NCBI GenBank assembly: GCA_039621445.1
Contig: CP154954.1
Span: 73,102,308 to 73,166,307, forward strand
Source: Euglena gracilis
Taxonomy: Eukaryota; Euglenida; Euglenophyceae; Euglenales
DNA: 64,000 nucleotides
Direction: 5' to 3'
Shown: positions 10,941 to 22,186 of the stretch, one piece after another
Numbering within the stretch: the stretch's first letter is position 1
Layout of the letters: every line of letters begins with the position of its first letter
Notes under the pieces: model-generated
What the model was told of the DNA's origin: nothing
Seen by the model: only the letters and a program-made list of their open reading frames with translations
The model's database searches: none
Position numbers and translations under genes: made by a program

Positions 10941-12990
10941 TCGCCGTCCCTTCCTTGGGTGTCAGTTGAGAACAGCACAGCTGTTCTCAGACAAGTAACT
11001 GGGTGGAGGGGAAAGGTTGTTTGGTGGTGTGTCCGGCTCTGCCTCGCCTCTTGTGCTGTTGTCCTCGGTTTCCGTTTGGCACAGGCGGCCAGTTTCAGTT
11101 GTGATCATTTCTGGTTGGCAGACATGACCAGGGCCAATGGGGTCCACTCCGTGATGGACCTGCCTTGGACAAGGCCGCCAAGGGGCCCTTGTTTGCTTGG
11201 TGGTCTTTCGTTGTTGGTTGTGACCTATTTTGGGGACTGCCTGTCAGCGGTGTCGGAACAATTTTTCCGGGGGGGGGGGCGAGGAACCCACAAAATTTGG
11301 AGCACATCCATGGCACAACCAAAATGTATTTTTTTCTGTCCTCCCGGCCCCTTTGGGGCCGGGACGCTAACGCCTTTTTGAAGTCCAATGCAATTGAACT
11401 AGAAAAGCAAAACCATGGGTAGAACCCAACCTCCCAACTCAACCCAATTGTGGACTTTGCAACGTGGGGGGGTGGCAAAGAAGCCATTTTCTCACTTTGC
11501 GCAAAATTATTTGTCTCGTTGAGATTGACTCACAGAGTTCCCCCAAAATCGGCTGGTCAAGAAAATGTAGGGGGGGGGACTCATGGGGAATCGGTTTGTA
11601 TTCAAACAGCCAAGGTGAAAGTGGTTTGTGGGGTCCCAAAAAACCATTAGCATCAAAGGTGGAGAAAAGGTCAGTTTGTAGCCAAAATCAAGCATCAAGA
11701 AGCGCCAGGGTTTAGGGAGGTGAAATGAGCATTTTCTCAAGGGCTTTATTTTGGCCGCCAAAGGCGGCCAAGGTGGTAATGTATTTTGCAATTTTATTTT
11801 TTAGAAATGTGATTTAACTGGTCAGGTGGTTGCCGAAGGCAGCCAAAACGGTAACGCCCTTTGAACCGTTGAAAATGGTATTGCAAAAAAGAAAATACCA
11901 CACTCATGCCACAAAAAAAATATTTCCAAAATCCGGGGGGGAGGCCCCCCCCCCCCGACCCCCCCTTGTGACACCTGTGCTGCCTGTAGCACATGAGGAC
12001 TTGTGCGGGAACGGAACCAGATTTGCATTTTAACCCCCCTGAAACACCCCAGTTCTCGGTTCCTTTTTTCGGGTGCGTTGAAACCAAGGGGTGAACACAT
12101 TCTGGGGGCGGGATTATGTGCACCTGGTGGATGCGAACATTTCCACATTCCCCGTTACAGCGGTGTTGGTTTCTAAAGCATGGGCCCGGGGACAGCTGTA
12201 GGAAAAACGAGGGCTGGCCGCCCTGTCCTGCGCGGCCCACGGCGGCATGCAGGCTGCCCCCCCCCCCCAAATTTTCCGGCCAGTTGTGTCCTCCCCCCCC
12301 CCCCGCGCGCGAGTATGACGACAGCAGCCTGGCCCGAACCTGTTGCTGCGGGACGTGCTGAGAGCATGGATTCTTTTTTACAAAAAACGATCCTCATTCG
12401 TTGTGTGAAACTCATGAAGGAACATTGGAATGGTGCACCCCCCCCCCAATGGCTGAAATGAGATCCCCGCCCGCGCATCTGGTCAGTCCAGCCAGCCCGG
12501 GTGGAGGCCTTGGGGCCAGGGCTGCACCTGACAGACCGCGTACAGTCCTGACTTCGGCTGTTGTCCAGGACAGCTCATCACCCCCCACGCACAGGGATGT
12601 CCATGATTTGGAATGACGATCCCCCCCAACAATGTGCCCCTTCCACAGCAGTTTCAGAGTGACAGACTGGTTTCAGCAAACTGTGAAAAATCCCTGGCTC
12701 TGCACTGTACCCAGGAGCCAGGAACGGTGGCACCATGGTCGCCGAGCCCTGCGGTGGGGTTCCAAGCATACCATTGCTTAACACTTGTTCCACCGGAATT
12801 TTCAGAATGACTGACTGGTTCTCCGGCCATGATGCCCCCCCCCCCCCGGGTTGATCAGACGTTTTTGGCAATAGTGCCTTGCAATATGAGCACATGAAAG
12901 AGTGACCGATCCCCCAGGGGGGTGAAGTGACTAGCTGTCGTTTGGAAAAAGTTACTGACTGGTTCATTCAGAATGGAAAGTGCCCCCCCC
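10941..12990. other. No gene recognised
   Basis: Mixed sequence with G/C runs and foldbacks such as 'ttggccgccaaaggcggccaa' style hairpins around 11750-11850. Coding-like patches exist (11050-11250, 12180-12600), but no frame is consistent and no motif is recognised. Confidence 0.5.
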
Positions 12991-13000
12991 CCCCCCCCCG

Positions 13001-13133
13001 CTGGGTCGCTTATGACTCCAAGGTGGACATGATCCGCACGGCGATCAAGAACCGGCTATCGCTGGAGAACACCTTGGGTGCTCTCCGGCGCGAAAAGTAT
13101 TCCAACCTGGGGTTCCGCGTGTTTTTTATTTCT
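13001..13133 (+). CDS. Candidate internal exon, unknown protein
   Basis: After a run of 17 C the frame reads RWVAYDSKVDMIRTAIKNRL then SLENTLGALRREKYSNLGFR and VFFIS, followed at once by the strong donor gtgagtatgg at 13134. Balanced codon use and the donor suggest a true exon. The 5' boundary is hidden in the C run and I find no second exon. Family unknown. Confidence 0.4.
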
Positions 13134-14311
13134 GTGAGTATGGTTTGTCAAAAATTTTCGCTGCACACCCCTGTTCTGCCAACCCTGCCTTGCCCTCATA
13201 TAGAATACAGAGTGTGGACTTTCTGTTCCCAACGTGTTGCAAATCTCTGTGAAGATTGTTCAACTCCTCCCCCCCCCATGCACGGGGTCACGAAACACTG
13301 CAAGGCCTCCATCGTTGGAGGCCGGCTTTGTAATCGCCCGCCCCCCTAATGCGCCCCCCCCCCCCTGCACCCCCCCTACCCAGAGTTCTGTCCAGTAAAA
13401 ATTATTTAAAAATTGTGAAGTAACTGAGATGATTAAATTAATAAAAAATTTTCAACGTCCTGTGAAGTTGCCTCCCCTCCCCGGACGATGTGGCAAAGCC
13501 GGTATGGAAGCATCTCCTGCAGCTCATCCCACGCCGCCGGTAACCACACCCAGCCCAGCAGGTTGAACTGCTTGCTGGGCACTAGGGTTCCGTCTATAAG
13601 GCGAATTTATTTCTTGTTCAAATTTTAAGGTATTTTTAAGGCAATTTTTTGAAAAAAAGAGTTTGTCAAGCATTTTAAGGCTTTTCAAGCACGACTTTTT
13701 GGGGTGGTCCAAGGGCAGTCCGGGATCGAAACAACATCGGTCGAAGCATCGAACCATCGTCAGTGTGGGTCAAAATTATTTTTGGGTGGGCAATGCTCCA
13801 GCGACGCCAGAAGTCATTTCCCCCGGGTGTCGGCCGTTTTTTCCGAGCTTTCTGCAATTGCCTTTTTCGCTCGGTCGGAGAACTTTCTGCAAAATGAAAT
13901 CCTTTTTGGCATTTTAAAGCATATTTTCCGATGTTTCGGCTTTTTTGAGGCTTCAAACCGTTTTTCCTCAGGCAAGGTTTTCGGGGGTGAGACCGGGGGG
14001 GGGGGGGGCTCTGCACCCACCTCGGCTGGGCGCTGGCATACAGCGACGGCAACTTGTCCAATGGCTGCCTTTCACCTTTCATGCCGAGTCCTTCCTTGCC
14101 GAGCTGCTTCAGCTTTGCACAACTATTTAAACAATTACCCCAAGTGAAATAAGAGCATTTCCCAAAAAAAAACAACGACATGGAACACAAATTAATAAAA
14201 AATGATGATATTTATCTATATATAATATATATGTTTGTATACACACATACATATATATACATATACATGAAAGAATGATGACATAATTAAATGAAAAATG
14301 ATGATGACAAT

Positions 14312-14540
14312 ACATCCCCCCCTTTATTTGACCCCCCCACTTGGGGGGGTCGGCACGCCGTGGCGAGCCGTCCGGCTAGGGGGGGGGGGAGGGGGTTTTT
14401 GGCGTGGCGAGGGGGTCCCGGATGGGGGGGGGGGGTAAAATGGCGTGGCGAGGGGGTCGGTGAGGGGGGGGGGGGAGGGGTGTGCCGACCCCCCCTTAAT
14501 TGAGCATTTGGGTCCGGGGAAAAAAATTTCATGTGCCGAA
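14312..14540. repeat. Inverted-repeat element, TTTATTTGA/TTAATTGAGCA family (copy 1)
   Basis: Begins 'cccctttatttgacccccc' and ends 'ccttaattgagcatttgggt' followed by 'ccgaaggcgccgaattttt'. The interior is G-rich repeats of 'gtggcgagggggtc'. Relatives occur at 24745-24955 and 25425-25630 with the same end words. Confidence 0.7.
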
Positions 14541-14585
14541 GGCGCCGAATTTTTTTTGCCCTCTTTCGAAAGGAATTTTTGACCA

Positions 14586-14690
14586 GGTTTTGAACAGTGC
14601 TGAGCTCTTATTAAGCGCGCACGCACCCCTTCATTGACCCCTCCATACATACCGGCCCACTCCATGGAGCTCTTTTGCGTGAAATCCATG
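14586..14690. repeat. Dispersed repeat containing 'gtgctgagctctta'
   Basis: The block 'caggttttgaacagtgctga' followed by 'gctcttattaagcgcgc' recurs at 35575-35630 and, inverted, at 41320-41350; partial copies lie at 36180, 39730, 40240 and 41465. It is often followed by 'cggcccactccatggagctc' (14657 and 36210). Confidence 0.8.
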
Positions 14691-14699
14691 GGTTTTGTG

Positions 14700-15110
14700 C
14701 CAGAAACAGGGCGCCGGTGGGTCGAAAAACGCTCGTTTTCGGCTCGAAAACAGTTTTTCCGGGTCCGGGAGGCTCAAAAACATTGTTTTGGTCAAAAAAA
14801 TTCGATTTTTTTCGACTTTTTCGACCCGATTTTGACCAAAAGTGAATGGGTCGGCGGCCCAGAACGGGGCGCTGGCGGGTCGAAAAACGCTCGTTTTCGG
14901 CTCAAAAACAGTTTTTCCGGGTCCGGGAGGCCAAAAAACATCGTTTCGGGCAAAAAAATTTTTTTCGATTTTTTTCGACTTTTTCGACCCGGTTTGGACC
15001 CAAAGTCAATGGGTCGGCGGCCCAAAACGGGGCGCTGGCGGGTCGAAAAACGCTCGTTTTCGGCTCAAAAACAGTTCTTCCGGGTCCGGGAGGCCCAAAA
15101 ACATCGTAAA
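14700..15110. repeat. Tandem repeat, about 175-bp unit, 2.4 copies
   Basis: Each unit reads 'gggcgctggcgggtcgaaaa', then 'cgctcgttttcggctc', then 'acagtttttccgggtccggg', then T-rich 'ttcgactttttcgaccc'. Units start near 14710, 14867 and 15027. Other copies are at 36250-36690, 39800-39990 and, inverted, 40960-41150. The frames through it look protein-like only because the units lack stops; I do not call a gene. Confidence 0.85.
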
Positions 15111-15299
15111 AACCGGCGTTCTGGAACACGGCTTCACGCCTGAACCGGCGTTCTGGACACAGTTTTCGTATCAGAAGATATGCATTCAAAAAATTTTTGC
15201 GCAAAACCTTGTGGGTGTTTTTGTGATTTTTTTTAAAAAAAAAACATTGTAAAATTTGAAAAAAAACAAAAAAACAGCGTACAAAAAAAACAAGCTGCC

Positions 15300-15690
15300 A
15301 ACTTTGGCGGGGGGGGACTGAGGGGGGGGGAACAGCCGTGCAGACGGCCGCGGGGTGGGGGGGGAGGGGGGGAGGGGGGTCCGAAACCGCCAGGTGTGTT
15401 TTATGCTGGGCACATTAGGGGGGGGGGGCGGAAGGGGGGCGAGCGGCCGTGCGGGCGGCCGTGCAGGGGCCGCGGGGGGGGGGACCTCCCCGAGTGGCGC
15501 CTAGGGACAAGGGACAAATCAAAAAATCCATCCGGCTCCTAGCCCCAAGATGTGGCCCACAAACTAGCCCCAAGATGTGGCAGTAAACTGGCCTGAAACT
15601 GTTGCACCAATCTGGCCCCATGATGTGCAACATGGGGCCAGTTTGGTGGAACAGTTTGGGCCAGTGTTTTGCCAGTTTTCGGGGGTGCTC
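15300..15690. other. G-run-rich spacer with palindromic words
   Basis: Repeated words 'aactggcccc', 'agatgtgg' and 'cggccgtgc' among long G runs. A similar 'ccaagatgtt' and 'ccaatctggcc' patch occurs at 18150-18250. No gene seen. Confidence 0.5.
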
Positions 15691-15755
15691 GGGCTAAAAA
15701 GGGCACGCCAACCTGGAATGTTTGCCTATTTTCAGGCTGTACAAAGTTGATGGAC

Positions 15756-16236
15756 GCAGTTCTCTGCTGTCTTCAGGGGTGAGACAAAACATGAAGACTT
15801 CCAAGCACGCGGGGGCTCCTTTGTGCTTTGTGGGCCTAAGGGAAATTTGTGAAAGAAGTGCCGGAAATTTTCCGGAACCTTGGAAAATTTCCCGATGGAA
15901 ATTTCCCCTATGTAAAGGAAAGCCCAATGCGGCTAATGTTTTCAAATGCAATATTGGTCCAGTTTTTGTGCATGTTCATGGTAGGGTGGTTAACCGCATT
16001 TTTGGCCATTGGTTGTCTGTGGTCTTCCGAACTAGAATCCTTTCGAAATAGTGGTAACATTACCGTTAAACATGGGAACATATGTGAAAGATGACACAAG
16101 ATTACATCGTCTCCTTCCTTTTGCATACCCCATTTTGCCTGCCGCACTTTGCAACGTTGATGAGAATGCTCTGCGCGCTGCACCCACGATCCAAGAGTTC
16201 TTTGGAGGGCTCCCAAAAGTTCATGATATCACCTAA
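15756..16236 (+). CDS. Candidate exon(s) of an unknown membrane-type protein
   Basis: A possible acceptor (tgcctattttcag) ends at 15735. Two overlapping frames look protein-like. One reads LYKVDGRSSLLSSGVRQNMK. The other carries EIFRNLGKFPDGNFPYV and a hydrophobic segment MFSNAILVQFLCMFMVGWLT that could span a membrane (about 15925-16000). Further on, 16051-16236 reads RLHRLLPFAYPILPAALCNV to a stop. Either introns or frameshifts link these pieces. I recognise no family, so the boundaries are approximate. Confidence 0.3.
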
Positions 16237-16304
16237 CCTTGTATGGTGATATTTTTGGGGAGCCACCCTCTAGGCCACTTGGGAACACACTCACAACAAA
16301 CAAA

Positions 16305-16885
16305 CACCCTCACCCCCCCCCTCAAAGCGCCCCCCTCAAAGTGGTCAAAAACTTTGGCCAATTTGTCCCCACCCCTCAAAGTGGTCATTTCCTCTTGGCG
16401 CCGAATAAGTCTAAGCCCAAAAATTGACCCCCCCAAAGTGTCCCCTCCCTGCCGTTTTGGCAAATTTGTCTCCCCCCCCCCCTCAAAGTGGTCATTTTCT
16501 CTTGGCGCCTAAGCCCAAAAATTGACCCCCCCAAAGTGTCCCCTCCCTCACAATGGCCGTTTTGGCAAATTTGTTCCCCCCCCTCAAAGTGGCCATTTTC
16601 TCTTGGCGCCGAAGGCGCCAAAACCCAAAATTGACCCCCCCCCCAAGTGTCCCCTCCCTCACAATGGCCGTTTTGGCAAATTTGTCCCCCCCCCCTCAAA
16701 GTGGCCATTTTCTCTTGGCGCCGAAGGCGCCAAAGCCCAAAAATTGACCCCCCCCCCCCCCCCGCCCAAGTGTCCCCTCCCTCACAATGGCCGTTTTGGC
16801 AAATTTGTTCCCCCCCCTCAAAGGGGCCATTTTCTCTTGGCGCCGAAGGCGCCAAAGCCCAAAATTGACCCCCCCCCAAAGTCCT
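16305..16885. repeat. Tandem repeat, five units of about 110-125 bp
   Basis: Each unit contains 'cctcaaagtggccattttct', 'cttggcgccgaaggcgcc' (a TTCG-type palindrome read on the other strand), 'ccaaaattgacccccc', 'gtgtcccctccctcac' and 'ccgttttggcaaatttg'. Later units are nearly identical, so expansion was recent. A single diverged relative sits at 21395-21540. Confidence 0.9.
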
Positions 16886-16939
16886 TTATTTCTGCATCAT
16901 TGGGATGTTTCAGGGTCCAAATAATGTGAACACAGTTTT

Positions 16940-17055
16940 CTTGGTCGGAGTCCGTGTTTAGAAACACAGACTTAGGTCAAAGTGTGTGTTTCTAAACAGA
17001 AACGGACTTCGGCACGTCAAAGTCTGTGTTTAGAAACACAGACTTTGACCAAAGC
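16940..17055. repeat. Palindrome cluster (GTGTTTAGAAACAC)
   Basis: Several overlapping inverted repeats of 'gtccgtgtttagaaacacag' and 'gtctgtgtttagaaacacag' with 'ggtcaaag' and 'ctttgacc' at the ends. The 14-bp core GTGTTTAGAAACAC is itself a perfect palindrome and occurs twice. Confidence 0.85.
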
Positions 17056-17548
17056 CATGTTGCTATAAACACAGCCTGAAATCTCAGGGGGGGGTTATGC
17101 GGCACAGTGGAGGTCGATAACAGCATGGTTTGGCCGACCTGGCCGGCCCAACCTCCAAAACCAGCATGGCCAATATTTCCCTGTGCCTGGGATTATTGGG
17201 GGGGGGGGAGGGGTTCGGAGGTCAAACTGGAATCGGCCTGACAAATTTTTTGAATTGCTTCAAAATACATGCCCCCAAATAACCTGGCAGGGTGCCAGGT
17301 GATTAGAACCAACTTTTGGCCCCTTTCCCCTGCCAGCCCGGGAGTAATTGCCAGTTGTTGCGGGAGAAAAAACGAGGATTAGAAAATTGGCTGTCTCGAG
17401 AACAAAATTTTGGTTCCAAAGTGGGACGGGGGGGGGACACGGGGGGGACGCGGGGGAGACACCCCCCCTAATCCTAATCCTCTTAGGAGGCTGATTCCTA
17501 ATTTCAGGCAAATTTGAGGTTGGTGATTCCTAATTTGGTGTGGGTGTC

Positions 17549-17972
17549 ATAGCTGGCGTTTTTTTTGTTTTTTTTTAAAAAAAACGTTTTTTTTGTTTTT
17601 TATTAAAAAAAACGGGCAAAAAAAACGGCAAAAAAAACAAAGGGGAAAATGATGGTCCAAATTTTGCCTTTGATCGCAAGGGTGAACCAATCTCAGCTCA
17701 AATGACTTGAAAACCAATACTTTTGGTTGTCTTCAACAAGAATGGTCAAAGTAGGGCATTTTTTGCCATTTTGGGATGTTTCAACTTGAAACATCCCAAA
17801 TTTGGTATCTTTCTCTGACCGAGGATGGGTAAAAAAAGCTAAAATTAAAGGCAAAAAAATTTTTTGCCCTGGACCCTCAATGGCGTTTTTTTTGTTTTTT
17901 TTAAAAAAAACATGTTTTTTTAAAAAAAAACGTGTTTTTTTTGACTTCGTTTTAAACGAAGTGCCAGCTATG
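17549..17972. repeat. Foldback element with 'catagctggc' ends
   Basis: 'catagctggcgttttttttg' at 17549 is mirrored by 'aacgaagtgccagctatg' ending 17972. Just inside each end are long T-run/A-run hairpins (17560-17640, 17880-17955). A smaller relative is at 18412-18482. The A/T tracts can pair with each other as well as locally. Confidence 0.75.
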
Positions 17973-18411
17973 GTGGGTGATTCGGTGGGTGATTCCTAAT
18001 TTGGGGTGGGTTTGTCCCAATTTGTTGTGGTAGAATCCTAATTTGGCCCGTGGCAAATTCCTAATTTCACTATCCCAAAAATGCCGTTTCCCCCGCGTCC
18101 CCCCCCCCGCGTCCCCCCCGCGTCCTAGACACCCCCAGGGGCAAAGAAGGTAGATTGGCCCAAAACTTTTGTACCAAACTTGCCCCAAGATGTTGCACCC
18201 AAACTGGCCCAAGACTGTTGTTCCAATCTGGCCGCCAGATTGGTACAACAATTTTGAGCCAACTTAGGGATGGAATCGTCATTTTGGGCACACAAAATGT
18301 CATCGTCAAACGGACCCATTTTTGAGAGAATTTCTCTTTGCCCCGGTCAATCGGTAATTTCTGTCAATCGAACATCTACTACAAGCACAAGGGAGGCTAG
18401 GCACAGTGGGC

Positions 18412-18482
18412 ATAGTTGGCGTTTTTTTGTTTTTTTAAAAAAAAACAAAACAACGTGTTTTTTTTGGAAAAAAAAACGCCAA
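18412..18482. repeat. Small foldback related to 17549-17972
   Basis: 'catagttggcgtttttttg' faces 'ggaaaaaaaaacgcc' across inner A/T runs, forming one hairpin. Confidence 0.7.
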
Positions 18483-18499
18483 AAAGAAACATAAAAAAA

Positions 18500-19235
18500 A
18501 CAAAAGGAAATTTCATTTGAAAATGTATGGAATGGAGGTAAAGTTTTTGGAAGGCCACGCAAAAGTAGCATGACTGGGGGGCGAAAGGTTCCTGGTCTGA
18601 GGGTAGAAGTTAAAAAGGTCAGCTGTAACTTGGCACACCCCTTTTAAGGCAAAGTACCTTTCCAACGCTCGAAAAGGGGCCCTAATGCGGACCCTTGGCA
18701 CTTGGAAATGGGAAAGGGAAGGGGAATGGAGTTCCCTGGCACTGGACTTCCCTCAGAAGAACATTCCACCCTCTCCCATGAGAATTTTTTCCTCAAACAG
18801 AAAAAGCCGGAGAATGCAATGAAATCTGGAACACCGTAGGAGGGGGAAGAGACGTTTTCACAGTATCTCTGTTCTTTTCATCAAAGAGTGAAAACCAGTT
18901 GAAATCAGGTTGAGCAAAAAAATTCGCTCAGAAAAAAAATCAGCTTTGATCAATGGCCAACGTTTGGTGAATGTTGTTCAACTTGTCAGCATTTAGCAAA
19001 ATTGTGATGCCCTTTCAACCTGCCTGTGGAACCAGAAAGATTTTGACCGGTCATTATGGCTAGAAAAGGAAAATGAAACAACAACAACAAAAATTCAGAG
19101 TAGCGAAAATCAAACTGGTGGGCAAAAAATAATAACAGGGGCAGAAATATTTGCACGAGGGGCGAAAAATTGGACGAGGTGGTTTGGATACAGGGGGGCC
19201 TAAGGTTAAAAAAATTGCCAAAAAATCATCAAATA
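18500..19235. other. No gene recognised
   Basis: Unremarkable A/T-moderate sequence. No open frame, splice pair or repeat family could be supported. Confidence 0.5.
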
Positions 19236-19237
19236 CC

Positions 19238-19434
19238 ATGCCCCCCCCCCCCGATGGTGTCCCATACCCGGCCCAACGGCAGGGCGGGTATGGGACACTA
19301 TCGCGGGGGGGGGGCACTATCGGGGGGGGGGTCAATAAAATTCCTTTAGGACCGGCCGGCCGGGTCCCATGGCAAGGGTATGGGACACTATCGGGGGGGG
19401 GGGGGGGGCAGCGGTGGGGGGGGGCATGGTACCA
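19238..19434. mobile_element. TIR element with CCATGCCCC ends, TA flanks (copy 1)
   Basis: Starts TA-CCATGCCCCCCC and ends GGGGGGGCATGG-TA, so the two ends are inverted repeats flanked by TA, the duplication expected for mariner-type insertion. The inside repeats 'tatgggacacta' and G runs. A compact 64-bp hairpin with the same ends follows at once (19433-19496, 'ccatgcccccacataagacc' facing 'ggggtcttttatggggg'). Confidence 0.65.
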
Positions 19435-20102
19435 TGCCCCCACATAAGACCCCCTCACGAGCCAAAATCCCAATGGGGTCTTTTATGGGGGTGGTATTGC
19501 TTTGCATTTTGGGCCATTATTTCCATTTTGTCCATGACTAAACTTTGGAATTGTTTCGGGGGGATGACATCCCCCAAAAATTGGGGGGTTTTTCGCCGGG
19601 GCAAAATAATGTCGCCCAGTGTACCCACCCTCCCTCCTTGGTGTGCGGTGTCAACACAAAGGGGTGCAACTGGTCGGGGGGGGGGGTCATGGGGGGAAAG
19701 TGGCTCCTTCGGGAACTGAAAAGTGGGCAGTTCCCTTGCATTTTGGTTGAAAAAGGCTCTTTCGAGGTGATTTGGACAATTCTCCCTGGACTAATTTTTT
19801 GAGCGGCCTGGGAGGATCGCCATCCCCAATCCGAAGTTCAGCTCAGTTTAATGTACAAATGATAGATGGATGAACTATTTTCCGTTTTCCTTTCTGTGGG
19901 GAGCCTGTGAATGATTAAAAGTAAAGGAAATTGAAAGCAAGTGCTGCCATACGATGAAAGTGTCTCTGTTATAGATCAAAAATAGGAAGCCGCACCCCCC
20001 GGCGCCCGGCCCTCTCCATCAACTGGAGGCTAGGAAGAGTGGGGAGTGAGGAGGGGAGGGGTGAGCAGCCGCAGGGCGCGGTGACCCCACCGTGACCCGC
20101 AA

Positions 20103-20579
20103 ATGGGAGTTGGCGTGGCAATAATTTCGCGTGAAAATGATACGTTTACCTCCTTCCTAATTTTAAATAGGGTTCATCAGGTCATTGTTCAATGGCCGAA
20201 AGACAAAGCTAAATTTCATGCACCGCTACTTCCAGCGGTGGTTGCTGGAGCACTTGCTGGAGCCCTCCTGGGAACTTTCCTCGCAACGACCGCATCCTCC
20301 TTGTACACAGCACCCACAGTCGTTGTTCAGGGAAGTAATGCTGCAATTCAGCCGAATTTCTTACCGCGTAGCCGAATGATTCCCAACGTTGTTGGCGTTT
20401 CTCGTTTCAACACAGATGTGGAAGAAATTTCCAACACTCAGGTTCTTTTGTTGCCATTAATGCCTCGAGCTTACACACATTCCACAGGCTGGCTCCTGGA
20501 CTCCATTGGCCACCATGGCTGCTTTATCAATTGCCTTTGTAGGTGCATTTGTGAATGCATTTTTAAATGCAAACAAAAA
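20103..20579 (+). CDS. Candidate two-exon gene, small membrane protein
   Basis: Exon A runs to 20441 and reads through HAPLLPAVVAGALAGALLGT (a hydrophobic, small-residue segment), then SSLYTAPTVVVQGSNA and GVSRFNTDVEEISNTQ. The next bases are gttcttttg; an acceptor ttccacag ends at 20487. Splicing out 46 nt keeps the frame and gives AGSWTPLATMAALSIAFVGA, FVNAFLNANKNQ and a TAA at 20577-20579, followed by A/T-rich DNA. Two hydrophobic segments near each end suggest a membrane protein, possibly with an organelle-targeting leader. The true 5' end is unclear: the ATG at 20103 may be intronic, with acceptors at about 20169 or 20180. No family recognised. Confidence 0.45.
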
Positions 20580-20847
20580 TCAATAAAATATATTCCTCAC
20601 TCTTTTCAACTTTTCAACTTTTCAACTTTGAGCTTTTCAAAACTTTGTGTTTGAACATTGGAAGACAAGAAAAATTCCCCGAAAATTGGGCGAATGAAGG
20701 GTGCCCGGGTCCGTGATGTCATGTTAAACTTTTTGCAACATTTTTGGGCAGGAATTCCAAATTTTCAAAATCCATTTCCAAATTTCCAAATTTTGATAAT
20801 TACAATTATTATTACAATTGCAATTATTATTCATTCCAATGAATACC

Positions 20848-21376
20848 ATGCCCCCCCATTATGTACCCCCCCCCATTGGAGCTTTGGCAGGGGGGGGGAG
20901 GGGGGGGGTCCCGAAACCAGTTTTTTTTTGCATTTTTTGGCACTTTTTGCTGTACTGTCTCAACACGGGGGGGGGGGGGGGGGTCCTGGGGTCCCAACTG
21001 TACTGCCAACCCCCCTCAAAATTGGCCAAGAATTGGGGAAAAAAATTTTAGGGCCTTTTTTTGGTCTAAAAAAGCCATTTTTGGTGTCAAAATTTTCATC
21101 TGTCTTCGGGGGGGTCAGCACTAGGGGGGGGGGGGGTCCCAAAAATCCCAACTGTACAGGGGGGGGGGAGGGGGGGTCCCCAAAAAAACCCCAACTGCAA
21201 CTGCCGTCGCCCATTATGTACCTGGGGGGGAGGTACATATTGTGGGGGCAGTATGCACCCACTCCCATGAGCAATGCCCCCCGCCCCGCCATCCACAGGC
21301 ACGTCCCGCCAAACAACAATGTGACCCCCCCCAGTGTGTACTCTCTTTGGGGGGAGGTACATAATAGGGGGGCATG
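20848..21376. mobile_element. TIR element with CCATGCCCC ends (copy 2)
   Basis: 'taccatgcccccccattatg' plus 'tacccccccccattgg' at the left faces 'ggggggaggtacataat' and 'aggggggcatggt' at the right. The inside holds C/G runs and two further 'gtacctggggggg' palindromes. No protein frame is credible. Confidence 0.65.
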
Positions 21377-21394
21377 GTTGTACAAATGTGACAC

Positions 21395-21540
21395 TCACCC
21401 CAAAGTGTCCTCCCCCCATCAAAGCGGATGAATTTTTTGGCAATTTTTGGTCCCCCCCCCCTCAAAGTGGCCATTTTCCTTTGACCCCAAAGGTGCTGAA
21501 GGTCAAAAACTGACCCCCAAAATGTCCACCCTCCCAGAGA
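21395..21540. repeat. Single diverged copy of the 16305-16885 unit
   Basis: Shares 'cctcaaagtggccattttc', 'caatttttggtcccccc' and the same order of blocks as the tandem array at 16305-16885. Confidence 0.7.
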
Positions 21541-21769
21541 GTGGCTATCTTGAAGCTCCCACGGTGCATGGAGGGTGGCACTTTTTTAGAGGGGGGGGTG
21601 AGGGTATGAGGGAAATCAGTTTTTTTCTTTATCTGATCTGATAATAATTGAAGGAAATTTTCCTTTTCTGTTTTCATAAAAGGTGACTTCACCAAATTAA
21701 CCCAAAAACAACATTGTGTTTTTTTTTCAAGGAAAGATTGCATTAAAAATGTGACATTTTATAATGGGG

Positions 21770-21834
21770 GTGGCCATCGTGGTGAGAACTTTAGGACCCC
21801 CCCCCGGGGGGCTCCTAAAGTCCTCACCTGCCAC
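21770..21834. repeat. End of a GGCA-type foldback element (truncated)
   Basis: Read leftward from the microsatellite: GGCAGGTGAGGACTTTAGGA, then a C-run/G-run centre, then TCCTAAAGTTCTCACC and 'acgatggcc'. The same end with the same order is at 25275-25338. The hairpin here is 'gaactttagga' facing 'tcctaaagtcc'. Confidence 0.75.
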
Positions 21835-21836
21835 GT

Positions 21837-22016
21837 GTGTATATGTATGTATACATATATATATATATATACATGTGTATATATATATATGTATACATAT
21901 ATATATACACACATATATATACACATGTATATATATATATATATACATATATACACACACATTTTTATATACGTTTATGCACACGCACACACACACACAT
22001 ATACACATATACACAT
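21837..22016. repeat. Microsatellite, TA/TG/CA mixed
   Basis: About 180 bp of alternating TA, TATG, TACA and CACA words. Both neighbours are foldback elements. Confidence 0.95.
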
Positions 22017-22017
22017 T

Positions 22018-22130
22018 TTTTGTACAAAAATCGACCGACACTAACAGATTCAGCAGGGATGCCGGACGCGAGCGAGCCGCCTGCCCCTGCTGGATCTGTT
22101 GGTGTTGGTCGATTTTTGTACAAAATTGTG
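22018..22130. mobile_element. Short TIR hairpin, about 40-bp arms
   Basis: 'tttttgtacaaaaatcgacc' continuing 'gacactaacagattcagcag' at the left mirrors 'cctgctggatctgttggtgt' and 'tggtcgatttttgtacaaaa' at the right. The palindrome TTTTGTACAAAA forms each outer end. The roughly 35-bp middle is GC-rich. MITE-like; a TTGTACAA-type duplication may be included in the arms. Confidence 0.8.
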
Positions 22131-22186
22131 TTTTTTCCTTTAACATAGATGTAGAGAGACAAATATGGCAGACATATATGGCATTA

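Noticed and set aside
14634-15143. Basic Arg/Phe-rich 169-codon frame
   Set aside because: Built from 175-bp tandem units that lack stops; the same units elsewhere (36250, 39800) have stops and frameshifts.
16305-16885. Direct repeats considered as a CRISPR array
   Set aside because: Units are contiguous, over 100 bp and without unique spacers; the context is eukaryotic.
16385-16929. Pro-rich (plus) and Gly-rich (minus) frames
   Set aside because: Products of the 110-125-bp tandem repeat.
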